This document shows positions 1-6,785 of a stretch of DNA of 28,037 nucleotides, in pieces. The stretch comes from JBGPFS01 sp041483455. Its GTDB lineage: Bacteria; Chloroflexota; Limnocylindria; Limnocylindrales; CSP1-4. Below the pieces are notes generated by a model. That model did no database searches. It was not told the DNA's origin and saw nothing but the letters and a program-made list of their open reading frames with translations. The position numbers were made by a program, and so were the translations under genes. The stretch spans positions 1 to 28,037 of the forward strand of contig JBGPFS010000008.1 in NCBI GenBank assembly GCA_041483455.1, given 5' to 3'. Every line of letters starts with the position of its first letter. Positions within the stretch are counted from its first letter, which is position 1.

Positions 1-507
1 CCCGACCTGCCGGCCGGGGCGCATGCGTATCCCGCGACGGCGGCGCTGGGCACGAGCGCCCCGACCCCCGACCCGGCCACCCTCGTGGGCAAGGAAGTGC
101 CGAGCTTCGAGCTGGGCCTGGGGGCGACCGCCGAGGTCACCGCGGTGGACCAGGCGACGATCACCGCCCTGGCGGGCCCGCGGCTGGCCGCCGCCGTGAC
201 GGCCGACGCGGTCCTGGTCGAGGGGTCGACCCGGATCGTGGTCGGGGACGGCCGGATCGACGGGGCGGCCGTCATCTTCCCGGTGACCGTCCAGGGCCTG
301 GAGATCCACCGGCTCGACGAGGCCGCGCTCCGGGCGCGCATCTCGGGCCGCTCGCTGGATGAGGCTCGGCGCCTGCTGGCCGACGTCGGGAGCGTGGGCA
401 TCGAGACGTGGCCGGGCTACGTGTCCTCGATCCCGACCTTCGGTGCCCGGGTCACGATCCGGATCGTTGGCGGCGCGCCCGCCCCGTCGCCGTCGCCGTC
501 GCCGTGA
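1..507 (+). CDS. C-terminal part of an unrecognised, probably exported or surface protein (5' end outside window)
   Basis: The reading frame is open from base 1 and ends at the TGA at 505-507, so only the last 168 residues are visible. The segment is rich in Val, Gly, Ala and Thr and has a beta-rich look. It contains a conserved-looking closing module (GRSLDEARRLL, then WPGYVSSIPTFGARVTIRI) and a short Pro/Ser tail (APSPSPSP). I recall similar endings on large Chloroflexota and actinobacterial proteins often labelled 'baseplate J/gp47 family' that sit just upstream of ruvX, but this is memory rather than a search. No catalytic motif is visible. The stop codon overlaps the GTG of ruvX (GTGA), so the two are probably co-translated. 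The start cannot be assigned here. Confidence 0.6.
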   Translation, partial: PDLPAGAHAYPATAALGTSAPTPDPATLVGKEVPSFELGLGATAEVTAVDQATITALAGPRLAAAVTADAVLVEGSTRIVVGDGRIDGAAVIFPVTVQGLEIHRLDEAALRARISGRSLDEARRLLADVGSVGIETWPGYVSSIPTFGARVTIRIVGGAPAPSPSPSP

Positions 508-977
508 GACGGCTGCTCGGGATAGACCTCGGGGAGAAGCGGATCGGGGTGGCCGTCGCCGACGAGGATGGAGCGGCCGTCCCGCTCGTGACGCTCCGCC
601 GGGGCCGTCGGGCCGAGGCGGACGTGGCCGCGCTCGAACGCCTGATCCGCGACCAGAGTGTGGTGGAGCTGGTCGTCGGCCTGCCGTTCGAGGCTTCGGG
701 GTCGGAGGGCGGGCAGGCGGCCCGGACGCGCGCCTGGGTCGCCGAAGTCGCACCGGCGCTCGAGGTGCCCGTCTCGTTCCGGGACGAGCGTCTGTCGAGC
801 TACCTCGCCGAGTCCCGGCTGGGACCGATGCGGCGTGGCCGCTCGGGCGGTCCACCGACCGCTACGCAGCGTGGCGTCTACCGGGCCCGGGTCGACCGCG
901 AGGCGGCGGCGATCATCCTCCAGGATGAGCTCGATGCTCGCGCGGCGGCCCGACCGGCCACGGGGCCGGACCGATGA
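504..977 (+). CDS. ruvX: Putative pre-16S rRNA nuclease / Holliday junction resolvase-like RuvX (YqgF)
   Basis: This 157-residue protein has the RNase H-like fold signature of the YqgF/RuvX family. The first strand with catalytic Asp is in LLGIDLGEKRIGVAVAD (residues 4-20), followed by VVGLPFEASGSEG and FRDERLSSYLAE, with a C-terminal Asp-containing helix near DREAAAIILQDELD. The family is linked to maturation of the 5' end of 16S rRNA and was earlier proposed to resolve Holliday junctions. I chose the GTG at 504 because the protein then begins directly at the first beta strand, as in the family, and because it overlaps the preceding stop by 4 bases. An upstream ATG in the same frame at 408 would add a low-quality extension inside the previous gene. 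Its TGA overlaps the mltG ATG. Confidence 0.93.
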   Translation: MRRLLGIDLGEKRIGVAVADEDGAAVPLVTLRRGRRAEADVAALERLIRDQSVVELVVGLPFEASGSEGGQAARTRAWVAEVAPALEVPVSFRDERLSSYLAESRLGPMRRGRSGGPPTATQRGVYRARVDREAAAIILQDELDARAAARPATGPDR

Positions 978-2341
978 CCATCCGGCGTGGCGACGGCCCG
1001 CGTGACCGTCGCCACGGCGAGCCCCGGTCGGGCGCGCACCGGCTCCGCGGGGTGGACCTCGACGAGGAGCACTACGCGCAGTCACCGGCGACCGGCCCGT
1101 CCTACGTGGCCCGATCGACGCGCGGAGGGAACCACCGGCGGGGGCGTCCGGTCGGCGCGATCCTGCGGGTCGTCGCCTTCCTGGTCGTCCTCGGGGCGGT
1201 CGTCCTCATCGCCTCGCTGACCCTCCTCCGCCCGATGGTCAAGAGCGTCGTGGTCGACTGGGCCGCCAAGAACCCCTCGGCGCTCGGCTATCCGTTCGTG
1301 GCCGATCTCGTCCGCGAGGATCTCGGATCGGCGCTCACCGCGCCGGCCGGGAGCGACCATCGCGACCAGGCGTTCACCGTGGTCGACGGCGACAGCGCGC
1401 GGAGCATCGCGGACCGGCTCCAGCAGGCCGACCTCCTGACCGACGCCCGGGCCTTCGTGTTCATCGCGACCGAGCGGTCGCTGACCGGCAGCCTCGAGGC
1501 CGGCACGTTCATCCTCCGGGCCGACATGACGCCGGATCAGCTCGTCACGGCGCTTCTGGTGTCCAAGGACTTCGCCGTGACCATCGGCCTGCGCGAAGGC
1601 CTCCGGCTCGAGCAGATCAGCGCGCTGCTCGAGACGCTGCCACTCACGATGGACGTCAAGGTGTTCTACGACGAGGTGAGGAAGCCCCCGAAGATCCTGC
1701 TCGACGACTATCCCTGGCTCGACCTGCCGAGCGGTGCCTCGCTCGAGGGCTACCTGGCCCCGGCGACCTACCGCGTTCTGCCCGACATCACGCCGGACGA
1801 GCTCGTTCGGCGGATGCTCGACCGGTTCTACGAGGCCGTCGGACCCGATCGCCTGAAGGTCCCCAAGGATCGTGGGATGACCTTCTACCAGGTCCTCACG
1901 CTGGCCTCGATCGTCGAGCACGAGGCGGTCCTCGACCAGGAGCGGCCGCTGATCGCCGGGGTCTACCAGAACCGGCTGGACAACGCCCCGAGGATCCTCA
2001 ACGCGGATCCGTCCGTCCTCTACGCCAACGACACGATGCAGCTCGCGAAGCTCAGGTTCGAGGATTGGAAGACGTACGCGTTCTGGACGCTGCCCAGCGG
2101 TGCGCTCAAGGCGCTCCAGCTCCCGGCTGAGCTCGCCGGCTACCAGAGCTACCTGGTGGCCGGGCTGCCGCCAGGCCCGATCTGCACCCCGACCGCCGCC
2201 TCGATCGATGCCGCCCTCAAGCCGGATGACACGGCCGGCTACTTCTACTTCGTGGCGATCCCGGATGGCAGCGGCAGGCACGCTTTCGCGAAGACCTACG
2301 CGGAGCACCTGGCGAACCTGAAGAAGTACGGGTACCGATGA
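974..2341 (+). CDS. mltG: Endolytic murein transglycosylase MltG
   Basis: MltG cleaves nascent glycan strands at the inner membrane and is thought to set peptidoglycan chain length. The 455-residue protein has a basic cytoplasmic N-terminus, one membrane helix at about residues 61-85, a LysM-like region (VVDGDSARSIADRLQQADLL) and the YceG catalytic domain. The catalytic Glu is in LASIVEHEA (E315), followed by RPLIAGVYQNRL and the family LNADPSVLYA block; SYLVAGLPPGPI closes the fold. The start ATG overlaps the ruvX stop (ATGA), and the stop overlaps the next gene in the same way. The long Arg-rich N-terminal tail of about 60 residues is common in high-GC homologues. Confidence 0.96.
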   Translation: MTIRRGDGPRDRRHGEPRSGAHRLRGVDLDEEHYAQSPATGPSYVARSTRGGNHRRGRPVGAILRVVAFLVVLGAVVLIASLTLLRPMVKSVVVDWAAKNPSALGYPFVADLVREDLGSALTAPAGSDHRDQAFTVVDGDSARSIADRLQQADLLTDARAFVFIATERSLTGSLEAGTFILRADMTPDQLVTALLVSKDFAVTIGLREGLRLEQISALLETLPLTMDVKVFYDEVRKPPKILLDDYPWLDLPSGASLEGYLAPATYRVLPDITPDELVRRMLDRFYEAVGPDRLKVPKDRGMTFYQVLTLASIVEHEAVLDQERPLIAGVYQNRLDNAPRILNADPSVLYANDTMQLAKLRFEDWKTYAFWTLPSGALKALQLPAELAGYQSYLVAGLPPGPICTPTAASIDAALKPDDTAGYFYFVAIPDGSGRHAFAKTYAEHLANLKKYGYR

Positions 2342-3594
2342 GCGTCGAGCGGGTCGAGCGGGTCGACCGACCCCCGCGACCGGACGACTTCGCTCCGCCG
2401 CCCGGCGCGGCCGACCGGGCCGGCTGGGCGGCCGCCGATCGGACCGCCCGGCCTGTCCGCCTCGGGCGACTCCGCGAGCGCCTTGCCGGGGCCGGGCTCG
2501 ACGCCTACTTCGGGATCCGACCCGAGCACGTCCGCTACCTGACCGGCTTCGCTCTCGGCGACGGCGAGGAGAAGGTCGCCGGCGTCTCGGGCTGGTTCCT
2601 GGTCGGAGCGGACGACGTGCTCCTCTTCGCGGACAGCCGGTACGCCGTCCAGGCGCGGCGCGAGGCGCCCGAGGCTCGGCTCGAGCCGGTCTACAACGAC
2701 CTCGACGCCCGCTGGCCCGAGCTGGTCGGCTCGCTCGGGGCCCGGCGGATCGCGGTCGAGGCCGACGCCGTCAGCCAGGCCCAGTGGGCGCGGCTGACGG
2801 CCGCGGCGCCGGACGTGGAGCTCGTCCCCGCCGGCGGGTGGCTCGAGGCGGACCGGGCGACCAAGGAGCCGGCCGAGGTCGAGCGGATCGCCGCCGCCTG
2901 TGCCGTCGCCGACCGGGCCCTGGCGGCGCTCCTGCCGGAGATCCGACCAGGCGCGACCGAGCGAGAGCTCGCCCTGAGACTGGAGTGGCTGATCCGGACC
3001 GGGGGCGCCGACGGACTGGCATTCGACGTCGCCTGTCTCGGGGGCCCGGAGGCGGCGCTTCCGCACGGCTCCCCGGGCGACCGTCCGGTCCGGTCGGGGG
3101 CGGTGCTCCTGTTCGACTTCGGGGCCCAGGTCGACGGCTATCGGAGCGACATGACCCGGACCCTCTTCGTCGGCGAGCCGACGAGCCGCGACCTGGATCT
3201 CCACGTGCTCGTCTCACGGGCCCAGGCGGCCGCGCTGGGCGCCCTGGCGGCGGCGCTCGAGGATGTGGCCGCCGGGCGGTCGGCGACCCTGCCGAACGGG
3301 CGCAGCATCGACGCGGTCGCGCGCGGGGTGATCGACGCCGCAGGCTACGGCGAGCGGTTCGGCCATGGCCTCGGCCACGGGATCGGCCTGGCGACCCATG
3401 AGGCTCCTCGCCTCGGCCGCACCGGCGGCGAGTCGCCGCTGCCGAGCCCGACCGTCTTCAGCGTCGAGCCGGGGGTCTACCTGGAGGGCGAGACCGGCAT
3501 CCGGATCGAGGATCTCGTCGCGCTCGACGCCGCGGCCGGTCGACTCGAGCGGCTCACGCGCTTCCCGCCCGGGGTCATCGTCGTCGGGGTGTAG
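2338..3594 (+). CDS. M24 family metallopeptidase (aminopeptidase P / Xaa-Pro peptidase type)
   Basis: This 418-residue protein has a creatinase-type N-terminal domain (about residues 40-175, RLGRLRERLAGAGLDAYFGI onward) and a pita-bread M24 catalytic domain. All five dinuclear metal ligands can be placed: D260 and D271 in DFGAQVDGYRSDMTRT, H347 in HGLGHGIGL, E377 in FSVEPGVY and E391 in GIRIEDLV. The family removes N-terminal residues preceding proline (PepP) or splits Xaa-Pro dipeptides (PepQ); the sequence alone does not settle which. A homologue beside efp is a frequent arrangement. The ATG overlaps the mltG stop (ATGA). The first 35 or so residues are low-complexity Arg/Pro/Ala, so a later start is possible, but no better start is seen. 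Confidence 0.92.
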   Translation: MSVERVERVDRPPRPDDFAPPPGAADRAGWAAADRTARPVRLGRLRERLAGAGLDAYFGIRPEHVRYLTGFALGDGEEKVAGVSGWFLVGADDVLLFADSRYAVQARREAPEARLEPVYNDLDARWPELVGSLGARRIAVEADAVSQAQWARLTAAAPDVELVPAGGWLEADRATKEPAEVERIAAACAVADRALAALLPEIRPGATERELALRLEWLIRTGGADGLAFDVACLGGPEAALPHGSPGDRPVRSGAVLLFDFGAQVDGYRSDMTRTLFVGEPTSRDLDLHVLVSRAQAAALGALAAALEDVAAGRSATLPNGRSIDAVARGVIDAAGYGERFGHGLGHGIGLATHEAPRLGRTGGESPLPSPTVFSVEPGVYLEGETGIRIEDLVALDAAAGRLERLTRFPPGVIVVGV

Positions 3595-3597
3595 GCT
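3592..3597 (+). promoter_or_regulatory. Possible -10 hexamer TAGGCT for the SHOCT gene
   Basis: TAGGCT overlaps the stop of the peptidase gene and lies 19 bases before the next ATG. It fits the TANNNT pattern seen before other genes in this window. No recognisable -35 is present, so this is a weak call. Confidence 0.2.
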
Positions 3598-3616
3598 CAG
3601 CCACCAAGGAGGCCGC

Positions 3617-3910
3617 ATGTACCGCATGGATCCGGATCGATTCTTCGTCGGAGGCTGGCTCGGCTCGCTCGTCGGCATCGCGCTGGTCGCCCTCTTCGTC
3701 GGGCTGCTCGTCCTGGCGGTCGCCTGGCCCATCTATCACCTGACCCGGCGCACGTTCGCCCCCGGTCATCGCGACGAGGGCGCCGGTCCGGCTGCCCAGC
3801 CGGGTCGTCCGGCCGTCGACCCGGCGCTCGACGAGCTGCGGCTGCGGTTCGCCCGGGGCGAGATCGACGAGGCCGAGTTCGAGGCGCGCCGGCGGGCCCT
3901 GGGAGCCTGA
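3617..3910 (+). CDS. Small membrane protein with C-terminal SHOCT domain
   Basis: This 97-residue protein has one long hydrophobic segment at about residues 12-40 (GGWLGSLVGIALVALFVGLL onward), a Gly/Pro/Ala linker, and a C-terminal SHOCT module at about 68-96 (DPALDELRLRFARGEIDEAE). SHOCT domains are short helical modules thought to mediate oligomerisation; no enzymatic role is implied. The ATG at 3617 is supported by a near-perfect Shine-Dalgarno AAGGAGG at 3606-3612, one of the best in the window. The same frame is open further upstream, but that part lies inside the peptidase gene and has no protein character. A second SHOCT domain closes the PH-domain protein at 13254-14003. Confidence 0.85.
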   Translation: MYRMDPDRFFVGGWLGSLVGIALVALFVGLLVLAVAWPIYHLTRRTFAPGHRDEGAGPAAQPGRPAVDPALDELRLRFARGEIDEAEFEARRRALGA

Positions 3911-3943
3911 CCCCACGCTCCTGGAGGCGCCCGGGGCCTCTGG

Positions 3944-3949
3944 TACCAT
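3944..3949 (+). promoter_or_regulatory. Possible -10 hexamer TACCAT upstream of efp
   Basis: TACCAT lies in the 121-base gap before efp and would give a 5' leader of roughly 75 bases. There is no convincing -35 at the expected distance. The gap is one of the few in this region large enough to hold a promoter. Confidence 0.3.
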
Positions 3950-4031
3950 CGGCCCCGACACCACCGATCGACCGAGCCGGGCGGCCCTGCCCGCGACCCG
4001 CTCCGGTCGCCGCACCCAGGAGCCCACTCCG

Positions 4032-4589
4032 ATGATCAGCACCGGCGAACTGCGCAAGGGCGTCGCGATCGAGCTCGACGGCGACCTCTGGCAGATCCTC
4101 GACTACCACCACATCAAGATGGGACGGGGCTCGGCCCAGGTCCGGATCACGCTCCGGAACATCAAGCGGGGCCAGACGGTCGAGCGCTCGTTCCAGGCCG
4201 GGACGAAGTGGCCGCGCGCCTCGATGGAGCGCCGACCCGTCCAGTTCCTGTACCGCGACGGCGACGACTTCCACTTCATGGACACCGACACCTACGACCA
4301 GTTCATCCTGACCGCCGCGCAGCTCGACGAGGTCGCGAAGTACCTCAAGGACGGGATGACGCTCGACCGGACGAGCTACCAGGGCGAGACGATCGGGGTC
4401 GAGCTGCCGGTGACCGTCGACCTGGCGGTGACCGACACGGAGCCCGGCTTCGCGGGCGACACCCAGACCGGCGCCCGGAAGCCCGCCACGACCGAGACCG
4501 GTCTGGTCGTCCAGGTGCCGATCTTCGTCGAGAGCGGCGACACCATCCGGATCGACACCCGGACCGGCGAGTACCAGACGCGGCTCTGA
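4032..4589 (+). CDS. efp: Translation elongation factor P
   Basis: EF-P binds between the ribosomal P and E sites and relieves stalling at polyproline stretches. The 185-residue protein is full length with the three expected beta-barrel domains: a KOW-like N-terminal domain starting MISTGELRKGVAIELDGDLW, a middle OB domain and a C-terminal OB domain ending in GDTIRIDTRTGEYQTRL. The loop that reaches the tRNA acceptor reads HHIKMGRGSAQVR, placing Arg at position 32, where other bacteria carry a modified Lys or rhamnosylated Arg. No modifying enzyme (EpmA, EarP, YmfI) is seen in this window. Proteins with proline clusters are frequent here, consistent with a need for EF-P. Confidence 0.97.
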   Translation: MISTGELRKGVAIELDGDLWQILDYHHIKMGRGSAQVRITLRNIKRGQTVERSFQAGTKWPRASMERRPVQFLYRDGDDFHFMDTDTYDQFILTAAQLDEVAKYLKDGMTLDRTSYQGETIGVELPVTVDLAVTDTEPGFAGDTQTGARKPATTETGLVVQVPIFVESGDTIRIDTRTGEYQTRL

Positions 4590-4611
4590 GCCGGCGCCGA
4601 GCGGGCATCCG

Positions 4612-6225
4612 GTGACCGATCGCCGCGCCGAGCCGCCCGACTGGGCGCTGCCGGCCTGGGATGCGCTCGACGGCGGGCCCGGCCCGGAGGCCAGCCCTGG
4701 AGGCGAGCGTCAACCACGGCTCCTCCCTGGCGAGCGGCTCACACCTCGGGGGCCGTCCGAAGCGTGGGCCGGCGCGTCGTCCGTCGCCGGTGCAACCCCG
4801 GTCCCCGGCTCCGGTGGCCCCGACGCCACCCGGGCCCCGGGAGGACTGCGGATCCTCGCCGTCAGCGAGGTCACGACGGCCGTCCGCGAGGCGATCCGGA
4901 CCGACGGGCGACTCCGGGACGTGTGGGTGGAGGGCGAGGTCGGCCGGGTCACGATCTCGAGCGCCGGGCATGCCTATTTCACGCTGAAGGACGAGCGCAG
5001 CCAGCTCCAGTGCGTCTGGTTCCGCGACGATCGGCGGAGCTCGCCGTTCGAGCCGGCGACCGGGTTGCGTGTCGTCGCCCACGGCCGGGTCGACGTCTTC
5101 GATCAGCAAGGCGTCTACCAGCTCTACGTCAGCTCGCTCCAGCCGGCGGGCTTCGGCGACCTCGCGATCCGGTTCGAGGCCCTCAAGGCGAAGCTGGCGG
5201 CCGAGGGCCTGTTCGACTCGGGGCGTAAGCGCGCGCTGCCGGTCCGGCCGGCGGTCATCGCCGTCGCGACGAGCGAGTCCGGCGCGGTCTGGCACGACAT
5301 CCGCCACGTCCTCGAGCGACGCTGGCCGCTGGCCCGGGTCGTCTTCTCGCCCTGCCAGGTCCAGGGGGAACCGGCCCCCTCGACCATCGCGGCGGCCCTC
5401 GATCGGATCGCGCGGTACACGGAGCAGTGCCGGGTCGAGGGCCGGCCCGACGCCGCTCCGGCGGTGACGATCCTGGCTCGCGGCGGCGGCTCTCTCGAGG
5501 ACCTCTGGGCGTTCAACGACGAGCGGGTCGTCCGGGCGATCGTCGCGCACCCGGTGCCCCTCGTCTGCGGCGTCGGCCACGAGACCGATGTCACGCTGGC
5601 CGATTTCGCCGCCGACGTCCGCGCCCCGACGCCGTCGGCCGCCGCCGAGATCGTCGTTCCCGAGCGGGTCGCCGTCGGAGCGGTGCTCCGGGCGGAGCTG
5701 CGCCGGGCGAACGTCGCGGTCGACCGGCTGGTCGGTTCGGCCGCCCGGGAGGTGGCCGCCGAGCGGCGGGCGCTCGAGCGCCTGGCCCCGGCTGCGCGCC
5801 TGGCCGCGGACCGCGAGCGGGCCGGTCTCGTGCTCGACCGCGCGACCCGGTCGATCGACGCTCGGCTGGCGTCGGATCGGGTGGCGCTGGTGCGGGCGGC
5901 GACCGCGTTTCGGCCGTCGATCGAGCGACGGATCGCGAGCGCCGGGGCTGGATTGGCGTCCGCGGTGACGGCGCTCACGGTCCTCGGGCCGCAGGCGACG
6001 CTCCAGCGGGGCTACGCCATCGCCCGGCTGGCCGCGGATGGCTCGATCCTGCGCGACCCCGCCGCTGCCCCGACGGGGACCGGCCTGCGGGTCACCCTCG
6101 CGGGCGGGGAGCTCGGCGCCAGCTCACTCGGACCGATCGAGTCGGGGTCCGGGATCCCGTCGGCCCGCGCTCCATCCGGGCCATCAAGTCCATCCAGTCC
6201 GTCCAGCTCGCCCGGCTCGCGATGA
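4612..6225 (+). CDS. xseA: Exodeoxyribonuclease VII large subunit
   Basis: XseA with XseB forms exonuclease VII, which degrades single-stranded DNA into acid-soluble oligonucleotides. The 537-residue product has an OB-fold DNA-binding domain from about residue 79 (LRILAVSEVTTAVREAI, GHAYFTLKD) and a catalytic domain with the hallmark RGGGSLEDLWAFNDE (near 290) and GVGHETDVTLADFAADVRAP (320 onward, H323), then a long helical region. The first 75 or so residues and the last 30 are low-complexity Pro/Ser/Gly/Arg, making it longer than the usual 400-450. GTG 4612 is the first available start after efp; no in-frame start close to the OB fold is evident. Its TGA overlaps the ATG of a small ORF. Confidence 0.95.
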   Translation: MTDRRAEPPDWALPAWDALDGGPGPEASPGGERQPRLLPGERLTPRGPSEAWAGASSVAGATPVPGSGGPDATRAPGGLRILAVSEVTTAVREAIRTDGRLRDVWVEGEVGRVTISSAGHAYFTLKDERSQLQCVWFRDDRRSSPFEPATGLRVVAHGRVDVFDQQGVYQLYVSSLQPAGFGDLAIRFEALKAKLAAEGLFDSGRKRALPVRPAVIAVATSESGAVWHDIRHVLERRWPLARVVFSPCQVQGEPAPSTIAAALDRIARYTEQCRVEGRPDAAPAVTILARGGGSLEDLWAFNDERVVRAIVAHPVPLVCGVGHETDVTLADFAADVRAPTPSAAAEIVVPERVAVGAVLRAELRRANVAVDRLVGSAAREVAAERRALERLAPAARLAADRERAGLVLDRATRSIDARLASDRVALVRAATAFRPSIERRIASAGAGLASAVTALTVLGPQATLQRGYAIARLAADGSILRDPAAAPTGTGLRVTLAGGELGASSLGPIESGSGIPSARAPSGPSSPSSPSSSPGSR

Positions 6226-6377
6226 TCGGCGGGCTGCTCGTCGTCCTCGCGATCGCGACCCTGGCGGCGATCGGCGGGATCTGGCTTGGTATCCTGATCG
6301 CGCCGCGGGTGGGTCGCCTGGCCGACCGGGCGGATCGCCTGGACGACGGGGAGGACCGTGACGACGACCGATCCTGA
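6222..6377 (+). CDS. Predicted 51-residue single-pass membrane protein between xseA and xseB
   Basis: The ATG at 6222 overlaps the xseA stop (ATGA), and the ORF ends 20 bases inside xseB. The product begins with a clear hydrophobic helix (MIGGLLVVLAIATLAAIGGI onward, residues 1-28) followed by a charged tail (GRLADRADRLDDGEDRDDDR). Without it there would be a 132-base gap between two genes normally adjacent, and the hydrophobic-then-charged layout is not what a random frame would favour. No Shine-Dalgarno is visible, so expression would rely on coupling to xseA. I do not recognise a family; the role is unknown. It could be a chance ORF, and comparison with related genomes would decide. Confidence 0.5.
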   Translation: MIGGLLVVLAIATLAAIGGIWLGILIAPRVGRLADRADRLDDGEDRDDDRS

Positions 6378-6621
6378 GATCGGGGGCCTGACCTTCGACG
6401 AAGCGCTCGCCGAGCTTCAGCGGACCGTGGCGCTGCTCGAGGCGGGCGGCCAGCCCCTGGAGGGCGCGATCGGGCTGTACGAGCGCGGCGTGGCGCTGCA
6501 CGAGCGGTGCGCGGCGCTGTTGGGCGACGCCGAGCTGCGGATCCAGCGGCTGGTCGATCGGGCGGGTGGAGCGCTCGCGGCGGTCGAGCAGCCCGCCGAC
6601 GACGACGGCGAGCGCGGCTAG
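6358..6621 (+). CDS. xseB: Exodeoxyribonuclease VII small subunit
   Basis: This 87-residue protein matches the small helical-hairpin subunit that binds the long helical arm of XseA. Family signatures are LTFDEALAELQRTVALLEAG, LEGAIGLYERGVAL and a closing helix (CAALLGDAELRIQRL). The GTG start at 6358 is preceded by GGGGAGG (6348-6354), with close spacing, and gives a protein starting just before the conserved helix. It overlaps the small membrane ORF by 20 bases. The 164-base gap after it suggests the transcription unit could end here. Confidence 0.95.
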   Translation: MTTTDPEIGGLTFDEALAELQRTVALLEAGGQPLEGAIGLYERGVALHERCAALLGDAELRIQRLVDRAGGALAAVEQPADDDGERG

Positions 6622-6658
6622 GGGAGGGCCCCCGCGCGTCCCCCGGGACGCGTCGCGC

Positions 6659-6664
6659 TAGACT
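6659..6664 (+). promoter_or_regulatory. Possible -10 hexamer TAGACT upstream of dxs
   Basis: TAGACT lies within GCTAGACTCCG (6657-6667), an 11-base string that recurs exactly upstream of the tRNA-Pro gene (22958-22968). It sits in the 164-base gap between xseB and dxs and would give a leader of about 115 bases. No good -35 is visible. Confidence 0.35.
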
Positions 6665-6785
6665 CCGGGCGGCGGATCCGGCCATCCGACGATGCAGCGC
6701 CGGACGCACGGTCCGCTGCAAGGTCCCCCGGGGCGACCGTCCTCGTGGCGCCGCCCATCCCCAGGCAGCTGGAGCGAACCGATCC

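Noticed and set aside
4110..4140. EF-P with Arg32 in the tRNA-contacting loop as a sign of rhamnosylation
   Set aside because: The HHIKMGRG form is, to my knowledge, ordinary for Chloroflexota EF-P, and no earP or rhamnose genes are visible here.
6622..6785. Possible thiamine (TPP) riboswitch before dxs
   Set aside because: The enzyme uses thiamine diphosphate, so I looked, but the conserved CTGAGA-type core of the TPP riboswitch is not present in the gap.
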